Assembly (NCBI GenBank): GCA_029255685.2
Contig: CM055316.2
Span: 75,514,861 to 75,578,860 of the forward strand
Reading direction: 5' to 3'
Length of the DNA stretch: 64,000 nt
Source of the DNA: Silene conica
Lineage: Eukaryota > Streptophyta > Magnoliopsida > Caryophyllales > Caryophyllaceae
Each line of letters begins with the position of its first letter. The first letter of the stretch is position 1. The notes beneath the pieces were generated by a model. It was not told where the DNA came from. It searched no databases and saw only the letters and a program-made list of their open reading frames with translations. Of the stretch, positions 56,001 through 64,000 are shown piece by piece. A program made the position numbers and the translations under genes.

Positions 56001-56401
56001 TAAATGTATGTACTTTCGCGAAATGAATGTGTAGTTTGTTGTTTTGATGTACTTGTATGTCTCGCAGTCACGGAATTCGAACACCGTATACGGGATTTTA
56101 AAATCGAGATACAACTGAGCTAAAACGATCCTGTATCTTATGTATCATCGAAGTATAATGAATTACATACCGAATGAAATCATCATTGGTTCGTCTTTGA
56201 ATAAGTCGATTTTATCTAGTGCAAATTGCAAATTGTTGTTGAAGTAGTGCTAGGCCTCAATAGACTTGTTAATAAAAGAGTATTATAATTACAATTGCAT
56301 GAATGAACGAGAGTCAATTGCTAACCAATTTTCAGTATTATTACTCTGTTGATTGTAAATTCCGTTCTAAGCAACGGTAATTTTTATCAAACTTCTTCAT
56401 A
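56001..56401. other. Spacer between carboxylesterases B and C
   Basis: Presumed 3' UTR of B and promoter of C; no clear TATA box. Contains a tRNA-like block listed separately. Confidence 0.5.
56062..56134 (-). ncRNA. tRNA-like remnant (tRNA pseudogene or SINE head)
   Basis: On the minus strand TTTTAGCTCAGTTGTAT matches a tRNA A-box/D-arm and GTGTTCGAATTCC a B-box/T-arm at tRNA-like spacing, with TTTTAAAA between. The acceptor stem does not pair well, so a functional tRNA is unlikely. Confidence 0.45.
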
Positions 56402-57409
56402 ATGTCAACCAAATTACGCGATATCTTCCACATAATTCTTAATCCCGATGGAACAATCACTCGGCAATCTGAATCTGAATTCTACCCTATAGTTCCACCC
56501 TCAACAACTGACCCCAATTCACACTCTGTCTCTAAAGATGTTCCTCTCAATTCCGAGAAGAACACGTGGGTTCGAATCTACCTTCCCCGTGAATCGCTCA
56601 ATTCCGATGAGATTCCAACTAAAAAACTCCCTGTCCTAATATATGTACACGGGGGAGCATTTGTTGTCGGGAGTCCTGGGTACCCGCCTTTCCACGAGTT
56701 CTGCTCCGTGGCTGCGCAACACCTTGACGCTATGGTGGTTTCTGTTAAGTACCGGCTAGCACCAGAGCATCGTCTCCCTGCTGCATACGACGATGTTTTG
56801 GAGGCGTTGACTTGGGTTAAAGACGGTAAAGATGAGTGGGTGGAAAAATATGGTGATTTATCAAATTGTGTTTTGATGGGCGAGAGTGCTGGAGGTAATA
56901 TTACGTACCATGTTGGGCTAACGGTCGCAAGTCAGGTAAATAATTTTAACCCGTTGGTAATTAGGGGTATGGTTTTAATCCAACCCTATTTTGGCGGGTT
57001 GGATCGGAGTGGGTCCGAGATTCGGTTGGTTAATGACCCAATTGTGTCACTTGAGGTTAATGATATATTTTGGGAGCTTTCTTTGCCGATTGGTGCGGGA
57101 CGAAATCATGAGTATTGCAACCCGAGTATGGGTGGTCGTTCGAGTTTGGTGGATAAGGTTCGGGAAATAGGTTGGTGGGTCGCGGTTGTGGGTTGTGACG
57201 GGGATCCGCTTATTGATAGGAATGTGGAGTTGGCTAAGTTGTTAGAAGAAAAGGGAATTATTGTGACAAGTTTGTTTAGTGAAGGGGGTTATCATGGGAT
57301 GTTTGTTTGTGGTGGTGATCCAACTAAAAGAATAGAATTTCTTGATTTTGTGAAGGAAATTTTGATTCGACAGAATTTGAAAGAAAGTTATGCATTGAGT
57401 TGTTTGTAA
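56402..57409 (+). CDS. Plant carboxylesterase C, HGGA oxyanion variant
   Basis: 335 residues, intronless, no signal peptide (starts MSTKLRDIFHIILNPDG). Ser162 in GESAGG, Asp268 in GDPLID and His298 in GYHGMF complete the triad. The usual oxyanion HGGG is HGGA (83-86). The first two glycines that supply the oxyanion hole remain, so activity is expected, but the third position changes the pocket wall. It has a longer C-terminal tail (IRQNLKESYALSCL) than A. Near-identical stretches with A (CSVAAQHL, DDVLEALTWVKDGKDEWV) make A its closest relative by eye. Confidence 0.92.
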   Translation: MSTKLRDIFHIILNPDGTITRQSESEFYPIVPPSTTDPNSHSVSKDVPLNSEKNTWVRIYLPRESLNSDEIPTKKLPVLIYVHGGAFVVGSPGYPPFHEFCSVAAQHLDAMVVSVKYRLAPEHRLPAAYDDVLEALTWVKDGKDEWVEKYGDLSNCVLMGESAGGNITYHVGLTVASQVNNFNPLVIRGMVLIQPYFGGLDRSGSEIRLVNDPIVSLEVNDIFWELSLPIGAGRNHEYCNPSMGGRSSLVDKVREIGWWVAVVGCDGDPLIDRNVELAKLLEEKGIIVTSLFSEGGYHGMFVCGGDPTKRIEFLDFVKEILIRQNLKESYALSCL

Positions 57410-57755
57410 TTTGTGCTTGAATTGTGAAGAATGACTATGCTACAAGAATTTGTAATTTGTGTTTGTGAACTAAATTTTGGATTGGTAACTAATTGTATTT
57501 TAAGGACATGAATGGTGAAGAATGACTTTATTTTTATGATTGAGGTATGAAGAATGCCTATTTTTTCGGTATAGAATAATAAAAATAATTTTAAATATTA
57601 TTTTGGCATATAATTAGTAATCAACTACAGACCATCGGACACGCAGCAGGCGGGTCGTTTGGTTAGCATGTCCAGCACAACACATTACTCACTTTAGCAT
57701 GACACGAGATTGTCGAGGCGCAGCACAACACTACACACCATGGGTTAAAGTTTGA
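57410..57755. other. 3' flank of carboxylesterase C
   Basis: AT-rich with repeated AATTTGTAATTTGTG phrases; presumed 3' UTR. No gene. Confidence 0.5.
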
Positions 57756-58515
57756 GAAAGAAGATTGTGACTAGTCCAGCACGACACGATGTACCTGGGT
57801 ACGACACCCCCAAACTACAAAGAAATAGGCTAAAGTGGAAACATTGTTTGAGCACAACAAGCCATGGGCTGAAGTTTGAGAAAGAAGATTGTGCCTAGTC
57901 CAGCACGACACGACGTTCCTGGGTACGACACCCCCAAAGTACAACGAAATAAATAGGCTCAAGTGGGAGAATTGTCTTGGTACAATAGGCCGAGGGTTGA
58001 AATTTGAGAAAGAAAACTGTGTCTAGTCCGCGCACGACACGACCTACCTTGGTATGACACCCCCAAAGTACAAATAAATAGGCTCAAGTGGGAGAATTGT
58101 TTGGGTACAACATGCCAAAGGTTGAAGGTTGACAAAGAAGATTGTGTCTAGTTTACACACAACACGACCTACCTGGGTACGACACCCCCAAAGTACAAAG
58201 AAATACGTACACTTCAGTGGGAAAATTGTTTGGGCACAACAGGCCATGAGTTAAAGTTTCAGAAAGAAGACTGTGTCTAATTCACGCACGACACGATCTA
58301 ATATCTGGGTACGCCGGTACGACACCCCCAAAGTACAAAGAAATAGGCTCAAGTGAGAATTGTTTGGGCACAACGCGTCATGGGTTGAAGTTTGAGAAAG
58401 AAGACTGTGTATAGTCCACGCACGACACGACCTAGTTGGGTACGATACCCCCAAAGTACAAAGAAATAGGCTCAAGTGGGAGAATTGTCTGGGCACAACA
58501 ACACGCCATGGACCA
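57756..58515. repeat. ~125-bp tandem array between carboxylesterases C and D
   Basis: Six clear units: GGGTACGACACCCCCAAAGT variants near 57797, 57921, 58050, 58175, 58315 and 58438 (spacing 123-140 bp), each followed by AAATAGGCTCAAGTGGGAGA and GTTTGAGAAAGAAGA. Minus-strand open frames across it repeat the same peptide and are by-products. Confidence 0.85.
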
Positions 58516-59017
58516 TAGACCTTACCTAAACCACCATCTTTAGTTCAGCAATATGACACGAAATCCACCTTCTTGTGCCTAAACGACTGATATGTATCAT
58601 TGTTTCCCCTATATACGTTGAATAACCCGAGACACATCATTTCTCACCATATTATATTATCCAATTTTGTGATAACTAATACGCATCATTTCTATGTCAA
58701 ATGACAAGTAAGAGTACTTTTTTGAAAAATGTTTAAGGTTATCTACTTATCTCTTATCTTAACAAAATTGTTTGTCACAAGCCACAATAACTATTCTATA
58801 GCAACGTTCTTGTTATCTCTTGTCACTAACCACCTTGTCCAAAAGTTAACGTTATTGCACAATACTCCAACACTCCACGTCTCCACTTCAGTCCACTCAA
58901 TATGAATCAATCTCTTTGTGCGTTCTACATATTTAAGCATACACTTCCTTAAATCTTCATCACATTTCAAACCAATACTTCACAAATTTGTTAATCTAAG
59001 CAACATTTAATCAAACA
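58516..59017 (+). promoter_or_regulatory. Upstream region of carboxylesterase D
   Basis: ATATTTAAG at 58929-58937 is a plausible TATA box 80 bp before the ATG. The rest of the interval is AT-rich and unremarkable. The tandem array begins 500 bp farther upstream. Confidence 0.45.
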
Positions 59018-60055
59018 ATGCTCCAAACAACAACTAATTCTCATTTCAAAGTATTTTTGATTCTTATATTCTCAATCACGGTAGAGTCGACGGACCAGAA
59101 TAACAATAATACAATCGATCCTTACAAATACCTTCACATTATCCCAAACCCGAATGGTACGATCACTCGGATTAAAGAATACTACCCCGTAGTCCCGGCA
59201 AACACGTCTTTTGACCTTTCTTACTCGAAAGACACCTTACTAAACCCAATAAAAAATACGTGGGTTCGAACCTACTTACCCTCTAATTTGAATTTCACTC
59301 AACCCGTTAAACTCCCGGTTATAGTATATGTTCATGGAGGCGGGTTTATCCTTCTTAGTGCAGCGAGTCCAAATTTTGACAGGTTTTGCGCTCTTATGGC
59401 GAATCATCTAGGCGTGATAGTTGTCTCGGTTGAGTATCGGCTAGCGCCTGAAAACCGTCTCCCAGCTGCGTACGAAGATGTTTTGGATGCTTTGTATTGG
59501 TTAAAAGACGGGAATGATGATTGGGTGAAAAGTTACGGGGACGTGTCGAAATGTGTTTTGATGGGTGAAAGTGCTGGGGGAAATATTGCATATATGGTTG
59601 GATTGAAAGCGTCGACTCTGGGCGATGTTTTCAATCCGTTAATAATTAGAGGGATGGTTTTAATCCAACCATTTTTTGGTGGGATCGACCGGTCCGGTTC
59701 TGAATTAAGGTTAGATAAAACAGGAGCGTTACCATTGGCCGTGACTGATTTAATGTGGGACATGTCTTTACCAATTGGGACAAATAGGAATTATTGGTAT
59801 TGTAACCCGTTTAGTGGGGACGGGTTGGGTCTTGTTAAGCGGATTGTAGAATTGGGTTGGCGAGTTGCGGTCGTGGGTTGTGACGGAGACCCGCTTTTTG
59901 ATAGGCAAGTTGAGTTGGTTGAGTGGCTACGGAAACAAGAGGTAAATGTATGGGGAAGTTTTAGCAAGGGGAAGTTTCATGGTGTGTTTGTCAATGATTA
60001 TGGTGTAGCTGAAGAGTTCTTTGAATTTGTAAGGAGTGTGTTTTCGCAGACGTAA
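59018..60055 (+). CDS. Plant carboxylesterase D with signal peptide-like N-terminus
   Basis: 345 residues, intronless. The N-terminus HFKVFLILIFSITVEST (about 9-25) looks like a cleavable signal peptide followed by an Asn-rich spacer, then the family start DPYKYLHIIPNPNGTITR. HGGG 106-109, Ser185 in GESAGG, Asp291 in GDPLFD and His321 in KFHGVF give a full triad. The second half keeps FGGIDRSGSELRL. It is the most diverged of the four in the active-site loop region (NRLPAAYEDVLDALYWLKDG). No internal Met lies at the position used by A and C, so secretion is the simplest prediction. Confidence 0.92.
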   Translation: MLQTTTNSHFKVFLILIFSITVESTDQNNNNTIDPYKYLHIIPNPNGTITRIKEYYPVVPANTSFDLSYSKDTLLNPIKNTWVRTYLPSNLNFTQPVKLPVIVYVHGGGFILLSAASPNFDRFCALMANHLGVIVVSVEYRLAPENRLPAAYEDVLDALYWLKDGNDDWVKSYGDVSKCVLMGESAGGNIAYMVGLKASTLGDVFNPLIIRGMVLIQPFFGGIDRSGSELRLDKTGALPLAVTDLMWDMSLPIGTNRNYWYCNPFSGDGLGLVKRIVELGWRVAVVGCDGDPLFDRQVELVEWLRKQEVNVWGSFSKGKFHGVFVNDYGVAEEFFEFVRSVFSQT

Positions 60056-60176
60056 TAGATGCAGGATCATTATTAAAATCGATGAGCTGATCGTATTTCC
60101 GATCAAAGTTAGCTCTCGTCATTATATATACAGAAGCAAAAGCCTCGGTAATAGATGGGCGATAGTACAAAATCAT

Positions 60177-60297
60177 CAGATAGTCTTGTTTGTGACCGTT
60201 ACAAGCTTGTGACGTCTCTTATTTGCCCATCCACTTGCTTTTTGTGAGAGGTCACAAGCTTGTGACGGAATAATACCGTCATAAATGAGAATCTGTA
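60177..60297. mobile_element. Short Mutator-type MITE, relative of the 10-kb element
   Basis: 121 bp. Ends CAGATAGTCTTGTTTGTGAC and, inverted, TACAGATTCTCATTTATGAC. CAAAATCAT (60168-60176) and TAAAATCAT (60298-60306) form a 9-bp duplication with one mismatch. The ACAAGCTTGTGAC palindrome occurs twice inside. Confidence 0.72.
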
Positions 60298-60306
60298 TAA
60301 AATCAT

Positions 60307-61010
60307 AGCAAAACTCGTAGCTACTTGTGAACCCGTACGATATTGGCTCCCAATTAGAGCTCCTATCAAGGTGTTTTATTGTTTTAAGGTTGTGATTGTC
60401 AATACAAGCTTAAATTAGATAGTTATACAACATACAACACTTTTAGAATGTTTGTATATCTCATTTATTCTTATTATTTAATGAGGTGTATAAGGTATTG
60501 TAAGGTTATTGTATGCCATAAAATGATTTTACAAGCTTATTAGTGTGATGAAGGTATTATATGTGTACGTTCTAGAAACAAATCGCTTGTAGAATTTTGT
60601 TTTGTTTGATGACAAATGTGATACACCATTAATACATATTTGGATAAAAAATGAAATCGTAACTTTGTAATATTTGAATAGGGGTGATTAAGAGTCAATA
60701 CTCAATTTGAGCTTGCTCATTTTACAATAGATTTGAAGTTTGAAAAACAAAAAACTGTTGGCAAGCTTTTCATCTTAAGGTTAGTTTTGTTGGCTTAACC
60801 TGCAAATGATTTGACTCGAGGTTTGACCGAGCCACGCCAAGACATGGTGAACATTGATTTAGCGTACCTTTTTCTTATCTATGAACAAAAAAAGGAGGAC
60901 AAAGCAACGACTATTTACAGCCTGTACAGTGTACTTCAATTCAAACAACTTCAATTAAACAAACATTTCCAACGATTACTTCCCATTCCACAACGGCTAC
61001 TTACAACCTG
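60307..61010. other. Intergenic DNA, nothing recognised
   Basis: AT-rich. AGGGGTGATTAAGAGTCAAT near 60682 slightly resembles the left end of the hAT-like element at 26262 but no partner end was found. A 124-codon frame at 60811-61185 lacks motifs. Confidence 0.5.
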
Positions 61011-61205
61011 TACACGGGCCGGATCGGGCCAGGTGCACGGGCTGGGTCAACAGGCGGGTCGACGGGCGGATTTACTGGCTACACATACGGGTCACCCTTC
61101 GGGTCGGACTCCAAAAATTGGACCCAGACGCGGTTGTCAGACACGAACGGGCTGGATTTGGACCCCAGTGAGGCGGGGTGGTTAGATCCGGGTTTAATAA
61201 CGGGT
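61011..61205. repeat. Degenerate GGGCTGG/CGGGTC-rich repeat
   Basis: GC-rich stretch with CGGGCCGGATCGGGCC, GGCGGGTCGACGGGCGG and GGGTTTAATAACGGGTTAAG, similar in kind to the interiors of the hAT-like elements elsewhere in the window. No target duplication found. Confidence 0.5.
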
Positions 61206-61485
61206 TAAGTCTGAATTGTCAATGCCAACCCGCACTCTTAACCAACCCTACTAACTAAGATCCACACTCCTCCTACCAAAATTCAAGTCCACAATAAATT
61301 TCTCAAACACTACAAAACTGAAATTTTCCTCCACGTGAAAATACCTCGTACGCCAAAATGCCGGATCGTCTAAAAAATCGTACAAAAACTCTTCACGAGT
61401 CACGACCCTTTGTTCGCAGCATTAGCAAAATCAAACACAAATCTGCGCTTCAACTAACATAGATTAGCAATCAAGATCGATAACA

Positions 61486-63899
61486 ATGTCGAACAATGTC
61501 ATTCCGTCGCTGATGCTGGAAACTAGCCCTAACGATCTTCCCTACGAAGCTTCCGTCATCGCTTACACTGAGAAAGTTCGCAATTCTCTCCTCTCTTTCC
61601 CTACACTTTTTGTATTGCGCCTCTCTCAATTTTCCGTCAGTTTATTGAATTTTTCTTTGATTTTTTTGGTGATGCAGTTTATTGAGGAGGAGAAGCTTCT
61701 ATTGAAGAAGTAAGTTTAGCTATTCACATTTTATTGTTAGCTTAATATCCGCAGTTTTTTTTTGCTCCAAATCGCTGAGCTGCTGAGCAATTGATTTTAA
61801 TTGCATTAATTTGTGTAGCTTTTAGAAGATTTTGAAGGTTTTTGGTTTAACATTTGCTTCATGTGTTTGTTAAGCTTGTTTTTAATTTGTAGCGATAATG
61901 TATTAACATCTAAGTAGGATTGATTAAGGATTATGTCGTTTCGAACTGCTGTAGGTGTAAGTGCGTTGAGCTCACCGGAGAGTCTTACGAAGTGTGAATA
62001 GTTTATTCGCTTCGTGTTTGTTAAACTTGTTTTTACTGTATTTTTGCGTTCAATGGATTTTCACGTTTGTTTTAGCGGCTTTAATTTAGAAGGATGTATT
62101 TGCAACTTTGAGCTTAACTAGAAGTTTTAAGAATAGTGATCAATTGGTTTTAGCGGCTTTAATTTGCTTAGATTTTGGAAAAATATGGAAGTTTTGTTTG
62201 TTCTACTTGTTTTAATGGGTAGTGATCATTGATTAGCCGGTACGTACAATTGATTTAAGATTTTGCCATTTAGAAAGGCTGTATATGCTACATTGCTACT
62301 TTGAGCTTATTGTAAAGTCTTCCGAGTTGTGAACAATTTGTTTTAGTGTCTTTAATTTGTGTGGAATTTGGAAGATGTGGAAGTTTGGTTGTTTTGTATT
62401 TGCTGCGTATGTTTTTAAACTTGTATTGTGTAGTGATCATTAATTTTAGCATCTAATCAATTGATTAAGAATTGTGCCGTTTAGAAGGCTGTATATGGAA
62501 CTTTAAGCTTATCTTAGAGTCTAAGTAGTACTTCGTACCATGTAATGAATTTTTTTTAGTGGCTTTAATTTTTGTATGTTTCAGACGATGTGGAGTTTTT
62601 GTCTGTTCTACTTGCTTTTAGTGTGTAGTGATCTTTGATTAGCATCAAAGTAGGAGTGAACAAGAATTGTGCCTTTAGAAATGTTGTATATGCAACTTTA
62701 AGCTGATCTTAGGGCCTTAAGAATAGTGAACAAACTGGTTTTAGACTTCACTAGCTTTATTCGTTTTACATTTTGCTTATATGTCTATCAACTTGTTTTC
62801 TTGTGTGTGATCATTGATGATTAGTATCTATGTAGGGCTGTAGGCTTAATTAAGGGTAGTGCTGCCAACAAGGTTGTATGTGCAACTTTGAGCTTATCTT
62901 TTAGTCTTAAGAGTAGTGACTGGATTTTCACGGCAAATAGGTGTATTAGTTGACTTCCCAGGCCTTTTATCAGTGCGGTTAAGGAGGGCTAGATGTTAAA
63001 AATTCGTCTATCTGAACTTGTCTTATTAACACAGTGATGATCCGTAGCACATGCTAATAAGCATATCAATACGTTGAAGTTCTATCAGTTTTAGACTGTA
63101 GTTAGTGGCGCAGTACACCAAAAGAATGCATCCTGATTGGCGTAGTACGAGGAAGAAGAAAGTTTTATGTTCAAAATTTTCAGTTGTTTAATGTAGAAGT
63201 GTGAACTTTTCTTCCCTATGAAGATCCATCAGTTCAAAGGTTTAAGAGGTTAAAATTTAAGCCATTCTTAGAGCAGGTAGCGGGTTTAGAGTTTAGAGAT
63301 GTCAGACTGGTTATAAAATAGTTTACGCATTTTGTGCTGACATATCATCTTTAAGAGCTCCTTTTTAGCCCCGTTACAAAGTTTTTGACATCTATTTTTT
63401 TCTAGCATGCAGAGAAGAAAACATTCAAATGTCATTTATTTGTTATTTCTTTTCTTTGATTTCTGCCACTCCCAAAACGGCGCATTAGTTAAGAAAAAAA
63501 TAAATAAAACAGTCCAAAAGTAGCAGGAAAAAATGTAGGTGACCACTTGCATGTGAGAGAAGTGAAATAGCAAAAAGAGAAACCTGAAGAAATCAAGAAA
63601 TGGACGAAAAAGGAAAAGTGGAAGATATCAAAGAAGGGGAGCGAGGAGGGAGAGATCTTTATTGTGTTTTAGACCCTAGTTATAAGTTCACTTGGTTATT
63701 AGCTATTATGTTGTGCAATTCTGCCATCTAGTAAACAATATTATACGTTTCCACCCAAAAAAGAAAAAAAAATTATATAGTGGCACTTTGCTATTATTTT
63801 GTTTGTAGGTATATAGAGGAGAACTATTTGAAAATTCGCGATGTTGAGTGTGAGTTTGCCAGATTTAATTTGCAGTTGAAACACAACAGGATCAAATAA
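61486..63899 (+). CDS. Small spliced gene, probably coiled-coil protein (3' end uncertain)
   Basis: ATG at 61486, MSNNVIPSLMLETSPNDLPYE. Inferred exons 61486-61575 (weak donor GTTCGC), 61678-61709 (FIEEEKLLLKK, donor GTAAGT, acceptor ATGCAG) and 63809 on (acceptor TTGTAG; YIEENYLKIRDVECEFARFN). Joined, they stay in frame to a TAA at 63897-63899, 70 residues. The charged FIEEE/YIEEN segments suggest a coiled coil. I recall a conserved plant protein family with this start that is longer than 70 residues, so the window may cut a longer gene, the TAA may be avoided by splicing not seen here, or this copy may be truncated. Function unknown. The 5' UTR starts after 61206. Confidence 0.6.
61710..63808 (+). 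repeat. Long intron with ~200-bp degenerate tandem repeats
   Basis: Within the intron, blocks made of GTAGTGATCATTGATTAGC, then a GCCGTTTAGAAGGCTGTATATG variant, then CTTTGAGCTTATCTTAGAGTC, then GGTTTTAGTGGCTTTAATTTG recur about every 190-200 bp from roughly 61890 to 62950 (TGAGCTTA/TAAGCTTA-type markers near 62109, 62303, 62505, 62700 and 62892). The rest of the intron (62950-63808) is unremarkable. Confidence 0.75.
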
Positions 63900-64000
63900 T
63901 GCAGGTTGGATAAGTTTGCTAATTTTATGATCTCTACTGTCTATTCCTAGGGTTAGTCCAATATTTTCCTCCTCATTTCTACACACTGGTGTCATTTCTC

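Noticed and set aside
56062-56134. Functional tRNA gene on the minus strand
   Set aside because: A- and B-box-like motifs are present but the acceptor stem does not pair; kept only as a tRNA-like remnant.
57771-58496. Minus-strand frames repeating a Cys/Phe-rich peptide
   Set aside because: By-products of the 125-bp array between carboxylesterases C and D.
60811-61185. 124-codon frame between the short MITE and the coiled-coil gene
   Set aside because: Its second half is translated GC-rich degenerate repeat and the first half has no motif.

Overview
This is nuclear DNA of a flowering plant. The evidence is intron-bearing genes, a tandem family of plant-type carboxylesterases, Ty3 and Ty1/copia retrotransposons of plant lineages, FAR1-type Mutator elements, Helitrons, hAT and PIF/Harbinger-like MITEs, and Stowaway elements. 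A Caryophyllales host is a weak inference from the look of the repeats and was not tested.

Layout. 1-2262: AT-rich DNA with one MITE. 2263-12488: a young, minus-strand Tat-lineage Ty3 retrotransposon with seemingly identical LTRs, a 5-bp target duplication and an extra antisense gene. 12489-15837: AT-rich DNA, a GTGTCC-rich repeat, and two Mutator-type elements abutting at one shared 9-bp target. 15838-24567: an 8.7-kb fold-back element with ~1-kb inverted arms, satellite-like interior arrays and an 8-bp direct repeat at its ends, ending 138 bp before a carboxylesterase start codon. 24705-25664: carboxylesterase A. 25665-37410: nested repeats (three hAT-like elements filled with degenerate simple repeats, a CTD-phosphatase-like pseudogene hit by a LINE tail, an old copia element hit by a solo LTR and a hAT MITE, two long-TIR Mutator-type elements). 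37411-47443: a 10-kb Mutator-like element with a perfect 9-bp duplication, carrying a FAR1-type transposase gene and a second, convergent multi-exon gene. 47444-54820: Helitrons and many MITEs. 54936-60055: carboxylesterases B, C and D, all on the plus strand. 61486 to the end: the start of a spliced gene for a small, probably coiled-coil protein.

How it fits together. The host content is a tandem cluster of four intronless, catalytically complete carboxylesterases. It has been split by about 29 kb of transposons between the first and second member. Two copies (B, D) have hydrophobic N-termini and two (A, C) do not, suggesting different cell compartments. Most other DNA is layered transposons, and many have target duplications visible directly, so the order of several insertions can be read. 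The most unusual items are the two-gene Mutator element with its short non-autonomous relatives in the same window, and the giant fold-back element next to carboxylesterase A.
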